DNA of 64,000 bases from Paraferrimonas sp. SM1919 (lineage in GTDB: Bacteria; Pseudomonadota; Gammaproteobacteria; Enterobacterales; Shewanellaceae). The notes below the pieces were generated by a model. That model was not told where the DNA came from and ran no database searches. It was given only the letters and a program-made list of their open reading frames with translations. Shown in pieces: positions 15,523 to 25,073 of this stretch (positions are counted from its first letter, which is position 1; the number at the start of each line of letters is the position of its first letter). The stretch covers positions 1-64,000 of the forward strand of contig NZ_WINH01000018.1 in NCBI RefSeq assembly GCF_010993985.1. Reading direction: 5' to 3'. The position numbers and the translations under genes are program-made.

Positions 15523-17628
15523 CTATTGAGAGATTCTCAGTCCTTTGTAATTGGCATAATGAGCAAGTAATGCCGCCGCATCTAAAATTAACGCGATGCC
15601 GCCATCTGAGGTGATGGTCGCACCGGCCATTCCTGGCGTGCCGTGCAGCATACTGCCAAGGGGTTTAATGACAACCTCTTCTTGACCAATCAACTTATCG
15701 ACCACAAAACCGACGACGAGATTACTTACTGATAAAATAACGACATGTTGTCCTTGACGCTTAAGGTCATTTTGTTCAGATGTTAACCAATCACTTAAAT
15801 AAAATAAGGGTATTGCTCGCTCTCGGACCATCATGCTCAATTGACCATCAACCACATTCGTCTTATTTTTTTCCAAATTAATGATTTCATTTACATTTGA
15901 TAACGGTAAGGCGAATGCTTGTTCATTCACTTTCACCATTAGAGTTGGCATAATCGCCAAAGTAAGTGGTACTTTGATGGTTAAGCTTGTGCCCTTACCT
16001 AAATTCGAATCTATCGCGACACTACCGTTGAGCTGAGCAATTCGAGTTTTCACTACATCCATGCCTACACCACGGCCTGAAATGTCTGAAATTTCTTGTT
16101 TAGTGGAGAAACCAGGCGCAAAAATTAAATTGAAAGCTTCTTGGTCGGTCATTCTCTGTGCTTCATCAGCTTCGATAACGCCCCGAGATATGGCGATTTC
16201 TTTTAACTTCTCAGCGTTCATCCCTGCACCATCATCTTCAATGGTCAACAAGATATGATCGCCTTCTTGAGCGGCACTTAAGTGAATATTACCCATGGCT
16301 TGCTTGCCGGATTGAACTCGAACGTCAGGCATTTCAATACCATGGTCAACCGAATTACGCACGATATGGATTAATGGGTCTGCCAGGGCTTCTACTAAGT
16401 TTTTATCTAAATCAGTATCTTCCCCTTCTAGGGTTAAATTAATTTGTTTACCTAACTGCCTAGAGAGATCCCTTACTACCCGGGGAAAACGTCCAAATAC
16501 TTTTTTAATGGGTTGCATGCGGGTTTTCATTACCGCGCCCTGTAGGTCAGCAGTCACTAAATCTAAATTAGATAAAGGCTGTGTCATCTCCTCAAGCTCA
16601 ACTTGATTGCCTATTGAAATCAATCGATTACGAACCAAAACCAGCTCGCCGACCATATTCATTATATTATCAAGTAAAGCGGTATCAACACGAATAGTTG
16701 ACTCTTGAACAACGGGTTTACTGATTTCTTCTTCTTTTTTCAGCAATTTAGCTGGAGCCGGCTTTGCTGACTCAATTAAAGCCACTTCTTGCTGCAATTG
16801 TTGGTCTTTAAACTTGCCCTGTCCATGAAGTTGATCGAGTAACGCTTCAAATTCATCTTCGGATATATCTTCCGATTGCTGTGATTGAGTGAGGCTACTA
16901 AATTTGCCTGCACCATGAAGTTCATCTAAAAGTGCTTCAAACTCGGCTTCTTCAATATCATTATTCGTTGCTGATGTTAACTGGGCTGCCATTGTTGCTG
17001 TCGAGGCAGTTGCTTTGGATGGCGCTGATTTTAATTTTGCCAACATCTCATCGAATTCGTCATCGGTGAGATCTTGACTGGCTAAATCACTGCTACCCTC
17101 ACCTAAAACTGCCAACATTTGCTCAAATTCATCAGCCTGCAAATGGTCAATTCCTTGGGGAGATGAGCTTTGGCTTTGGCTTTGGCTTTGGCTTTGGCTT
17201 TGGCTTTGGCTTTGAGATGATGACAAAGAAGCGTCAGTATCGTTAACTAAAAAAGCATCCAGATAAGCTAATATGTTTTCATCAGCTTGTTGCAATGGTT
17301 GATTCTGTTTTAGATTTGCAAACATTTCATTAATGCTATCAGTGATCATCAAGATAGCATCCATCACTTCGGCATTAAGAGAACATTGGTCATTTCTTAG
17401 AGCATCAAACACGTTTTCCGCTCGATGACAAGCATCCACCATAGGTGTCAGTGAAAGGAATCCAGCACCACCTTTAACCGTGTGAAATCCTCTAAAAATA
17501 GCATTTAATAAGTCACTGTCTGATGGTGACTTTTCTAAATCTACTAACTGCTCTTGAAGTGCCTCTAAGATTTCCCCTGCTTCAACTAAAAAGTCCTGCA
17601 AGATCTCTTCATCTAACTCAAAGCTCAT
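15523..17628 (-). CDS. cheA: Chemotaxis histidine kinase CheA with repeated LID-like linker
   Basis: The P1 phosphotransfer domain (1-110) has His49 in FHTVKGGAGFL. A (Gln-Ser)n run covers residues 138-154. After it an acidic linker carries four copies of a D/E-E-F-E-x-L/M-L motif near 166, 189, 228 and 258, the last two longer (EALLDELHGAGKF and EALLDQLHGQGKF). This replaces a canonical P2 domain and resembles the localisation-and-inheritance (LID) segment that binds ParP in Vibrio. Dimerisation, ATPase (NxxxHG, DDGAGM, GRGVGMDV) and CheW-like regulatory domains follow, 701 aa in all. The presence of parC/parP in the same operon fits. Confidence 0.95.
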   Translation of the reverse strand: MSFELDEEILQDFLVEAGEILEALQEQLVDLEKSPSDSDLLNAIFRGFHTVKGGAGFLSLTPMVDACHRAENVFDALRNDQCSLNAEVMDAILMITDSINEMFANLKQNQPLQQADENILAYLDAFLVNDTDASLSSSQSQSQSQSQSQSQSQSSSPQGIDHLQADEFEQMLAVLGEGSSDLASQDLTDDEFDEMLAKLKSAPSKATASTATMAAQLTSATNNDIEEAEFEALLDELHGAGKFSSLTQSQQSEDISEDEFEALLDQLHGQGKFKDQQLQQEVALIESAKPAPAKLLKKEEEISKPVVQESTIRVDTALLDNIMNMVGELVLVRNRLISIGNQVELEEMTQPLSNLDLVTADLQGAVMKTRMQPIKKVFGRFPRVVRDLSRQLGKQINLTLEGEDTDLDKNLVEALADPLIHIVRNSVDHGIEMPDVRVQSGKQAMGNIHLSAAQEGDHILLTIEDDGAGMNAEKLKEIAISRGVIEADEAQRMTDQEAFNLIFAPGFSTKQEISDISGRGVGMDVVKTRIAQLNGSVAIDSNLGKGTSLTIKVPLTLAIMPTLMVKVNEQAFALPLSNVNEIINLEKNKTNVVDGQLSMMVRERAIPLFYLSDWLTSEQNDLKRQGQHVVILSVSNLVVGFVVDKLIGQEEVVIKPLGSMLHGTPGMAGATITSDGGIALILDAAALLAHYANYKGLRISQ
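17167..17214 (-). repeat. Hexanucleotide microsatellite (8 units) inside cheA
   Basis: Eight exact copies of CAAAGC (sense of cheA) encode an uninterrupted Gln-Ser dipeptide run in the P1-linker. Unit length six keeps the frame, so copy-number slippage would change only linker length. Confidence 0.95.
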
Positions 17629-17641
17629 AGTTTAATTCCGT

Positions 17642-18370
17642 TTAAAATCCTAATGAAGACAATAAATCATCGACATCGTTTTGTGAGTTAACCACATCAC
17701 CACGCATCGCTGGATTGACTATCGGTCCTTCAGCAGCAATATTATCTGTGATCACTTGTTTGACTTTTACTTGATTACCAAACACTTTCAGCATGCCGAC
17801 CAGAGATAACTCAACTTCTTTAACCAAATCAATAACTCGAGTAATTGTTTGGCCGGTAAGATCTTGAAAATCCTGCGCCATCAGCACTTCATTCAATAAG
17901 TTTCTTATTTGTGCTGAATCTGTTGAACTGCTTTTAAGTAAATCATCTAGGCTAAAACATAACTTTTTGAACTCATCTAATTGGATATTTTTATCCATTA
18001 AATTTTGCCAACTTGGTAAGATTTGTTGTAAGCCACTGTGGATGTTATCCGCTAAAGGAAGACTTTCCTCAACGGCATCCATGGTTTTATTGGCCGCCTG
18101 TTCGGTCATTCTCATCACATAACTCAAACGCTCTTCCGCGTCTGGTAAATCATTACTGGTTAGTTCAATTAGACGATTGTCTATATGAAAATTCTGCAAT
18201 GCATCATGTAACTGGCGGGTTAATTTGCCCACTTCTACAAATAAGTCTCTATGCGCTTGATGAGCCAATTCATTAAACAACTGGTTTGCCAGTTGCTCTT
18301 GACCTTCTTCTAAAAGCTCAACGAGTTCCTTCGCTTTATCTAAGCTAATCGGAGTCTCAACTACTTCCAT
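17642..18370 (-). CDS. cheZ: CheY-phosphate phosphatase CheZ
   Basis: CheZ dephosphorylates CheY-P and resets the motor signal. It is a 242-aa all-helical protein with the catalytic segment QDFQDLTGQTI around residue 165-175 (Asp and Gln of the CheZ active site) and a C-terminal amphipathic tail DVDDLLSSLGF that docks CheY-P. It lies between cheY and cheA in the operon. Confidence 0.95.
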   Translation of the reverse strand: MEVVETPISLDKAKELVELLEEGQEQLANQLFNELAHQAHRDLFVEVGKLTRQLHDALQNFHIDNRLIELTSNDLPDAEERLSYVMRMTEQAANKTMDAVEESLPLADNIHSGLQQILPSWQNLMDKNIQLDEFKKLCFSLDDLLKSSSTDSAQIRNLLNEVLMAQDFQDLTGQTITRVIDLVKEVELSLVGMLKVFGNQVKVKQVITDNIAAEGPIVNPAMRGDVVNSQNDVDDLLSSLGF

Positions 18371-18384
18371 GAAATTTTCCTAAA

Positions 18385-18768
18385 TTAGCCTAAACGCTCA
18401 AAGATCTTGTCTAGTTTTTCTTTTAAAGTGGCGGCGGTAAAAGGTTTAACAACGTAACCATTAACTCCAGCTTGAGCTGCGGTAATAATTTGTTCGCGCT
18501 TTGCTTCAGCGGTAACCATTAACACTGGAATTGATTTCAATTTATCATCACTACGGATAGCTTTAAGTAAATCTATCCCTTGCATTCCAGGCATATTCCA
18601 ATCGGTCACCACAAAATCGAAATCTCCATTTTGTAACATCGGCAAAGCCGTAGTGCCATCATCGGCCTCTTGAGTATTATTAAACCCCAAGTCACGCAAC
18701 AAGTTTTTAATGATCCTGCGCATTGTAGAAAAATCATCCACAATTAAGATCTTCATATTTTTATCCAA
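18385..18768 (-). CDS. cheY: Chemotaxis response regulator CheY
   Basis: CheY-P binds FliM to change flagellar rotation. The 127-aa receiver domain has D11, D12, phospho-acceptor D56 ([10 protein letters not shown]), the Thr of LMVTAEA and the Lys of YVVKPF. The start used is a TTG at 18768 with GGAGAA close upstream. An internal ATG at 18756 is the alternative and would remove four residues. It is followed by cheZ. Confidence 0.96.
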   Translation of the reverse strand: MDKNMKILIVDDFSTMRRIIKNLLRDLGFNNTQEADDGTTALPMLQNGDFDFVVTDWNMPGMQGIDLLKAIRSDDKLKSIPVLMVTAEAKREQIITAAQAGVNGYVVKPFTAATLKEKLDKIFERLG

Positions 18769-18795
18769 AGCAGTTCTCCATTTGCTATCTGTATA

Positions 18796-19512
18796 CTAAT
18801 TTTGATTCCATTGGGTCAGTTTACCTTTTAATTTTTTAATCGACTGACTCAATATTTGACTGACACGGGACTCACTAACATCTATAACGGCACCAATTTC
18901 TTTCAAATTAAGCTCTTCATCGTAATATAATGATAAAACGAGTACTTCCCGCTCAGGAAGTGAGCTAATTGCTTGGGCGAGTGCCTCTTTAAACTTTTCA
19001 TCAGCCAACTCTTTAAACAAACAAGTAATAGGCTGTTCAACTTCGATTATTTCTTCACCACCTGTCACATCATCAAACCCAACCACTTTGGTGTTGTTTG
19101 AGTCTTGCACCATATGGCGGTAGGTCGCTAAATCAACCTCAAGATGTTGAGCGATTTCAAGCTCAGAAGCTTCCCTTCCTAGAGATTGTTCTAGTACGGT
19201 AGCCGCCTCGACAATCGCTCTTTGATTTCTATGGACGGATCTTGGCGCCCAGTCACCTTTTCTGACTTCATCTAACATAGCACCGCGGATCCTTATGCCA
19301 GCAAAAGTCTCAAAACTGGCCCCTTTAGAACCATCAAAGCGCCCTGCAGCTTCTAACAGGCCAAGCATGCCCGCTTGTAACAAGTCGTCCAGTTGCACAC
19401 TCGCAGGCAATCTAGCCATAAGATGCAGCGCAATTCTCTTGACTAACGGCGCATACTGTTGAGCGATTGATTCTTTCGGGACAAACTGGGTATAGGCTGC
19501 AAGTTTATTCAC
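18796..19512 (-). CDS. fliA: Flagellar sigma factor FliA (sigma-28)
   Basis: FliA directs late flagellar and chemotaxis promoters. The 238-aa sigma-70-family protein has region 2 (LVKRIALHLMARLPASVQLDDLLQAG, GLLEAAGRFD) and region 4 (LPEREVLVLSLYY, LNLKEIGAVIDVSESRVSQI). It overlaps flhG by eight bases. Two clear sites for it, before fliC and flgM, are visible in this window, and its antagonist flgM is at 57006. Confidence 0.96.
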   Translation of the reverse strand: MNKLAAYTQFVPKESIAQQYAPLVKRIALHLMARLPASVQLDDLLQAGMLGLLEAAGRFDGSKGASFETFAGIRIRGAMLDEVRKGDWAPRSVHRNQRAIVEAATVLEQSLGREASELEIAQHLEVDLATYRHMVQDSNNTKVVGFDDVTGGEEIIEVEQPITCLFKELADEKFKEALAQAISSLPEREVLVLSLYYDEELNLKEIGAVIDVSESRVSQILSQSIKKLKGKLTQWNQN

Positions 19513-20386
19513 TTTTCACTTCCCTTAAATTTGCAGTATTAACCAGCATTTTTTCAGCAAAAAAACCAAGATCTTTACCTTGGTTGTTGGGTCGCTCCAT
19601 GGACTGTACTTTGTTTGCTAAGCCTCTATAAGCAATAGCACTGCTCGCCAGTGGATAACTTTCAACGACTAATTTTTGCTTTTTAATACATACTCTTAAT
19701 GTGTCATCAAAAGGAATAATTGACAACAGTTGTAACTCTATATTTAAAAACTTTTGAGCAACGGTGTTTAGCTTATGGAATAACTCCATTCCTTCTTTCG
19801 CATTTTTCACCATATTGGGAATAATTTTAAAACGATGAACTCGATGTTCACGAGTCATCACCTTAATAAGCGCGTAGGCATCAGTAATTGAGGAGGGCTC
19901 ATCACAGACAACAACAAATACTTCATGGGCGGCTCTACTAAAACGCATCACCATATCTGAAATTCCCGCAGCAGTATCAATAAGGACGACATCATAGCGA
20001 GCTTCAATAGTGCCAATTGCACGCATTAGCAGCTGTTCTTGACTGGCAGACAAAGACACCATAGCCCGTGTACCGGAGGTCGCAGCTATTACCTCAATGC
20101 CTTGTGGGCCTTTAACTATCGTTTGCTCAATATCGCAGATGCCGGCAATCACATGGGATAAGTTCTTATTCGCTCTTAATCCCAACATCACATCAACATT
20201 AGCCAGCCCTAAGTCGGTATCAATAACCAACACTTTTAAGCCTAATTTTGCTAAGGCTACTGCAGTATTAATGGTCACATTCGTCTTGCCAACCCCACCT
20301 TTACCACCGGTCACTGTAATGATTTTGGTATGATTTGAATACTGATGTAATTTCCTTAAACCTGTCGCTTGATCTTCAATCTCCAT
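19505..20386 (-). CDS. flhG: Flagellar number regulator FlhG (FleN)
   Basis: A MinD-like ATPase that limits flagella to one per pole by stimulating FlhF GTPase and, in related bacteria, restraining FlrA/FleQ. The DQATGLR activator helix is at residues 5-11, and the deviant Walker A GGKGGVGKT at 27-35, with VLIDTDLGLAN further on. It lies two bases after flhF. Its usual transcriptional target FlrA is degenerate here, so its regulatory output may differ. Confidence 0.95.
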   Translation of the reverse strand: MEIEDQATGLRKLHQYSNHTKIITVTGGKGGVGKTNVTINTAVALAKLGLKVLVIDTDLGLANVDVMLGLRANKNLSHVIAGICDIEQTIVKGPQGIEVIAATSGTRAMVSLSASQEQLLMRAIGTIEARYDVVLIDTAAGISDMVMRFSRAAHEVFVVVCDEPSSITDAYALIKVMTREHRVHRFKIIPNMVKNAKEGMELFHKLNTVAQKFLNIELQLLSIIPFDDTLRVCIKKQKLVVESYPLASSAIAYRGLANKVQSMERPNNQGKDLGFFAEKMLVNTANLREVKSE

Positions 20387-20387
20387 A

Positions 20388-21695
20388 TCAAAGACCTCCA
20401 GCGGTTAAGGCCACTGATTGTGCTGGTACTTGTTGCTCAAAATCCTTTAATGCCGATTTCGCTAAGTCATAACAATTAGCCAAGTTCAGATCCTCAGGCA
20501 CCCTCTGTCCATTGGTGATATAACTGATCTTCAATTGCTGTTCTATGGCAATAGACAAGGCCCCTCCAAGGGCAAAAGCTTCATCTGTTTTGGAAATAAT
20601 GCAGCCACTTAATGGGATTCGACTAAATTGCTTATAAACTTCCGCTAAACCTCCACGCTGAGTGGTTGAATTAATCAGCAGGTAACTTTTGATCGGCACA
20701 TTATTATTTGCGGTCAAATTATCAAGCTGTTGAGTCAGTCTTAAGTCTTTTTGACTCATACCGGCAGTATCAATCAATACCAAACGACAATTTCTAAATT
20801 GGTATAACGCTTGTTCGAGTTGGTTATAATCGTCTGCGCACTTAACGTTACAGCCTAAAATTCTGCCATAGGTTGCTAATTGTTCGTATGCACCAATGCG
20901 GTAATGATCAGTCGTGATCAGCGCCACTTGCTCTGCACCAAATTTCTGAACATATCGAGCAGCCAACTTAGCCAAGGTGGTGGTTTTGCCGACACCCGTT
21001 GGCCCAACCAACGCAATCACACCACCATTCACACTAAGGTCGCTGCGCTCGGTTTTTAACAGCCCAGCCAGTTCGTCAATTAACTGTGCCTGAATATCAC
21101 CATCAACGTCTAATTGTGATACCAAATGCTCCGCTACCGCATTAGAAAAATCCAGTTCTTTAAGCTTATCGAAATACATTGAAGCAATGGGATTTTGCCT
21201 ATGTTTATCATCCTTTATCAAACTTGAAACTTGGGACTGTAAAAGTTCACGCACCGTTCTGAGCTCACTTTTAATCGCTAAAATTTCATCTCTGGATACC
21301 CCTGTATCCTTAGCTGGCTCGGGTTTCTCGAAAGGATTAAATTTAACTTTGGCTGCTGGAGAATGTTGTCTTTGTAATAATTGTTCTAAGGATTCTGCAG
21401 GTTTATGCTCTGCTTCAGTGCGGGCACGTTGATAATGAGCTTGGGCTTTGCTAGATAGTGCCACTTTATCCTCTGATAAAGCTGAGGCCTTATCGATCTG
21501 GGCAGTTTCAATAGGTGAACTGGGACCTTGGGAGTGTTGCTGCAAATCGACATCATCAAAGTCAATAGCGGCAAGGATTTCAACTCCCCCAGTCACTTTT
21601 TTATTTGACATGATCACGGCATCATTGCCTAAAGCCTCTTTCACCTGCTCTAATGCACTACGCATATCCTTAGCAAAAAAACGTTTGATCTTCAC
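20388..21695 (-). CDS. flhF: Polar flagellar GTPase FlhF
   Basis: An SRP-type GTPase that sets the polar site of flagellum assembly. The 435-aa protein has a variable Gln/Lys-rich B domain (about 1-130), an N domain and a G domain with GPTGVGKTTTLAKLAARY near residue 230, then LITTDHYRIGAYEQL and VLIDTAGM. The order flhA-flhF-flhG-fliA is the typical polar arrangement. Confidence 0.96.
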   Translation of the reverse strand: MKIKRFFAKDMRSALEQVKEALGNDAVIMSNKKVTGGVEILAAIDFDDVDLQQHSQGPSSPIETAQIDKASALSEDKVALSSKAQAHYQRARTEAEHKPAESLEQLLQRQHSPAAKVKFNPFEKPEPAKDTGVSRDEILAIKSELRTVRELLQSQVSSLIKDDKHRQNPIASMYFDKLKELDFSNAVAEHLVSQLDVDGDIQAQLIDELAGLLKTERSDLSVNGGVIALVGPTGVGKTTTLAKLAARYVQKFGAEQVALITTDHYRIGAYEQLATYGRILGCNVKCADDYNQLEQALYQFRNCRLVLIDTAGMSQKDLRLTQQLDNLTANNNVPIKSYLLINSTTQRGGLAEVYKQFSRIPLSGCIISKTDEAFALGGALSIAIEQQLKISYITNGQRVPEDLNLANCYDLAKSALKDFEQQVPAQSVALTAGGL

Positions 21696-21703
21696 GATTG
21701 CTC

Positions 21704-23803
21704 CTATTGTCCAACAACAGCGACAATTTTTATTTGTTTATCATCAGGAACTTCCTGATAAGAAATAACCCGCAAACTGGTTATGGTATGCTTCACAAAC
21801 CTTGATAAAGTGGCACGTAACATCCCTGAAGTCAGCAAAATTGCCGGCTGACCTGCTAACTCCTGCTGCGAAGTGGCATTAGCCAAAGTTTTTTGTATGT
21901 GCTCAGCTAAGCTAGGCTCAATATTGGGCCCTTCAGAACCATTGGCTTGCATCGACTGATGCAGAATTTGTTCCAACTCCGGTGCTAAGGTAATCACAGG
22001 GATTTCCAGCTCAGGTCCGCCAAGCTCTTGCACTATCATGCGTTTCAACGCAATCCGCACTGCTGCAGTCAGTACTTCTGGATCTTGACTTTTATGCCCG
22101 TATTCAAGCAGGGTTTGTACTATTGTTCGGACGTCTCTTACAGATACCCCTTCAAACAACAGATTCTGCATCACCTTAACAACCACCCCCAAACTGAGAA
22201 GATCCGGAACCAAACCTTCCACAAGTTTCGGCGATTTTTCCTTTAGCATATCCAGTAATTGTTGAACTTCTTCATAACCTAATAATTGCGAGGCATTATT
22301 GGTTAATACTTGAGAAATATGGGTAGCCACAACCGTTGCCGCATCCACCACGGTGTAGCCAAGTGAACTGGCTCGCTCTTTTAATTCAGGGGCAATCCAA
22401 ACCGCTTCTAAGCCAAATGCCGGATCCGTGGTAACCTGGCCCTCGACCGAACCAAATACTTGCCCTGGATTTATGGCCAATTCACAGTCATGGCGAATTT
22501 CTGCTTCACCGACCGCCACTCCCATTAAGTTGATGCGATAATGATTAGGGGCCAAATCGAGGTTATCGCGAATATGCACAGCGGGTACTAGGAAACCTAA
22601 CTCTTGGGATAACTTTTTTCGCACGCCCTTAATACGGGCGAGTAATTCCCCTTGTTGTGCTTTATCCACTAAAGGGATCAGACGATAGCCAACTTCTAAG
22701 CCTATGGTTTCGATATGGCGAACATCGTCCCAACTTAATTCTTTGCTACTGGCTGGATTATTGGCGGGAAGTTGCTTTTGCTGTTCTTGTTCAATAGTTT
22801 GTTGTTGCTGATTTTTCTTGGTAATCCAATAACCACAAGCGACGGCTAGCAATGCCAGAAATAAGAATGCAAAGTGCGGCATTCCTGGAACTAATCCCAT
22901 TAAGGCCATCACCGCCGCTGCAATATATAAAGCTTTGGGATCACTGAACATCTGGCTAAAAACCATCTGCCCCATTTGACCTGATTCATTTTGACGAGTA
23001 ACCATTAATGCGGCGGCAATTGAGAGGAGTAATCCAGGGATCTGAGCCACTAGCCCATCGCCAATGGTCAACAGCGTATAAATTTCTACGGCATCATTCA
23101 GGCTCAAGTCATGTTGTGCCATACCAATGACAAACCCGCCCAAGATATTAATAATAAGAATTAAGATCCCAGCAATCGCGTCACCTTTTACAAACTTAGA
23201 AGCACCATCCATCGCACCATAGAAATCCGCTTCCTTAGTCACTTCTTCCCGTCTTAATTTGGCTTGTTCTTGATTGATGATGCCTGCATTGAGATCGGCA
23301 TCAATGGCCATTTGCTTGCCTGGCATAGCATCTAAGGTAAAGCGTGCGCTAACTTCCGAAATTCGACCAGCGCCCTTGGTTACAACAACAAAGTTGATAA
23401 TGATAAGGATTAAAAAGACAATTAAACCAACGGCATAATTGCCGCCAATGACCACACTACCAAATGCTTCAATAACGCTGCCGGCTGCATCGCCGCCATT
23501 ATGGCCTTCCAACAACACCACACGGGTTGAGGCAACATTAAGTGCCAATCTCAATAGCGTTGCAATAAGCAGTACCGTTGGAAAAGCCGCAAAATCTAGC
23601 GGCCTAAGTGTGTAGACACTCACCAGTAATACCACTAATGCTAGGGCAATATTAAAAGAAAAGAGGATATCAAGCAGCAGAGCAGGCATGGGTAACACAA
23701 CCATAGCCAAAGCGGCCACCACCACAAGTGGAGCACCCAGCGCTTGTAAATATCTAGGATCAAAGCGACTTAACTTATCTAAAGCAGCTAACTTCAACGA
23801 CAA
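21704..23803 (-). CDS. flhA: Flagellar export gate protein FlhA
   Basis: FlhA forms the nonameric export gate that uses the proton gradient. It has 699 aa, with eight membrane helices in the first 330 residues, including the conserved FHIPEP region (GRISEVSARFTLDAMPGKQMAIDADL). The large cytoplasmic ring-forming domain follows. It is separated from the upstream flhB by 135 bp, so a promoter or processing site may lie there, but I could not identify one. Confidence 0.97.
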   Translation of the reverse strand: MSLKLAALDKLSRFDPRYLQALGAPLVVVAALAMVVLPMPALLLDILFSFNIALALVVLLVSVYTLRPLDFAAFPTVLLIATLLRLALNVASTRVVLLEGHNGGDAAGSVIEAFGSVVIGGNYAVGLIVFLILIIINFVVVTKGAGRISEVSARFTLDAMPGKQMAIDADLNAGIINQEQAKLRREEVTKEADFYGAMDGASKFVKGDAIAGILILIINILGGFVIGMAQHDLSLNDAVEIYTLLTIGDGLVAQIPGLLLSIAAALMVTRQNESGQMGQMVFSQMFSDPKALYIAAAVMALMGLVPGMPHFAFLFLALLAVACGYWITKKNQQQQTIEQEQQKQLPANNPASSKELSWDDVRHIETIGLEVGYRLIPLVDKAQQGELLARIKGVRKKLSQELGFLVPAVHIRDNLDLAPNHYRINLMGVAVGEAEIRHDCELAINPGQVFGSVEGQVTTDPAFGLEAVWIAPELKERASSLGYTVVDAATVVATHISQVLTNNASQLLGYEEVQQLLDMLKEKSPKLVEGLVPDLLSLGVVVKVMQNLLFEGVSVRDVRTIVQTLLEYGHKSQDPEVLTAAVRIALKRMIVQELGGPELEIPVITLAPELEQILHQSMQANGSEGPNIEPSLAEHIQKTLANATSQQELAGQPAILLTSGMLRATLSRFVKHTITSLRVISYQEVPDDKQIKIVAVVGQ

Positions 23804-23938
23804 CTCCGCCCTTTTATGGGTCTTATTATTATTCCTTTACAACTGCCAATATAGCATTGAATAAACGCCAGAATAAACCCAAAAAGATAAATTTATTAAC
23901 AGTTTGCGAACCAAAATTAAACAAATAGCCAGCTTCGC

Positions 23939-25072
23939 TTAAAAAACAAACTCATCATCTAGCTTAGGGTTGCTTGGTGGTTCACTGGGGCGTTCACCTA
24001 CCCCAGCTTGATACTGCTGTAACTGCATCACATAAGCCAATACTTGTGCCACAGCAGTGAATAGACCTTCTGGGATTTGCTGATTGAGTTTTGTGGTGTA
24101 ATAAACCGCCCGAGCTAAGGCAGCAGAAGGGACAATAACAACCTCATGCTCTTTGGCTATTTGTCTGATTTTGAAGGCTATCTCATCTGTACCTTTGGCA
24201 ACTACAAAGGGAGCCTTGGCTTTAGCCACTTCATATTTTAGTGCCACAGCATAATGCTCAGGGTTGACGATAACCACATCAGCAGTCGGCACTTCTGCCA
24301 TCATTTTTCGCTGAGATATTTCCCTTTGAAGCTGCTTTATTCTACTTTTAACTTCAGGTTTACCTTCGGTATCCTTATGCTCATCCTTGACTTCTTGCTT
24401 AGTCATTTTGAGTTTACGATTGTGATCCCACAGTTGATATGGTGCATCGATCATCACAATAAACAATAATCCACAGCACAAACCTAAAAACATCAGTGCA
24501 AGGATGACCAAAGCCTCTTCTACGGCCAGCCCTAACTCAATAAGAGAAAGCTGTAAAATATGTTCAAATTGTGACGTCAATAATACATAGGCAAACCCAG
24601 CGACTACTGCGAATTTGGCAATGGCTTTGGTTAATTCAACCAAAGCCTGAATACCGAACATTCTTGCAAAGCCCTTTAACGGTGACATTTTATTGAGGGT
24701 GGGTGCCATCGCCGATGTAGAAAAGCTTACCCCTCCAAGTAGCACATTGCCGACTATCGCGGCAATAAAGACAAATATTAAAATACTCGCAAGTGGGCTA
24801 GCGATATGACTAAAGATAATGTGACCAGCGCTTAGCATCGCCTCTTGGTTGAGCAAGCTCTGCCGTTCAATCTGATAAAGATCAGCCATAATGTTGGCCA
24901 ATGCATGGGCTAAGTCTCGACCGAACCATAATAAAGCAATAGCGGCTCCGATTAAAACAAAGGCCGTACCTAATTCTTTAGAACGGGCAACTTGCCCCTT
25001 CTCTTTCGCTTGCTGCAGTTTTTTTGGGGTGGGTTGTTCGGTTTTTTCTTGGGAAGATTGAGATTCACTCAT
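23939..25072 (-). CDS. flhB: Flagellar export-switch protein FlhB
   Basis: FlhB controls the switch from rod/hook to filament substrates. It has 377 aa, with four membrane segments in the first 220 residues and a cytoplasmic domain with the self-cleaving loop NPEHYAVAL near residue 268. The second proline-side residue is Glu where enteric bacteria have Thr, while the cleaving Asn-Pro is intact. A Pro-rich tail follows. It is one base from fliR. A stand-alone FlhB-C paralogue occurs at 8431. Confidence 0.97.
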   Translation of the reverse strand: MSESQSSQEKTEQPTPKKLQQAKEKGQVARSKELGTAFVLIGAAIALLWFGRDLAHALANIMADLYQIERQSLLNQEAMLSAGHIIFSHIASPLASILIFVFIAAIVGNVLLGGVSFSTSAMAPTLNKMSPLKGFARMFGIQALVELTKAIAKFAVVAGFAYVLLTSQFEHILQLSLIELGLAVEEALVILALMFLGLCCGLLFIVMIDAPYQLWDHNRKLKMTKQEVKDEHKDTEGKPEVKSRIKQLQREISQRKMMAEVPTADVVIVNPEHYAVALKYEVAKAKAPFVVAKGTDEIAFKIRQIAKEHEVVIVPSAALARAVYYTTKLNQQIPEGLFTAVAQVLAYVMQLQQYQAGVGERPSEPPSNPKLDDEFVF

Positions 25073-25073
25073 A

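Noticed and set aside
23804-23938. Sigma-54 promoter in the flhB-flhA gap
   Set aside because: TGGCGT and TGGCAG words occur but without a GC at the right distance.
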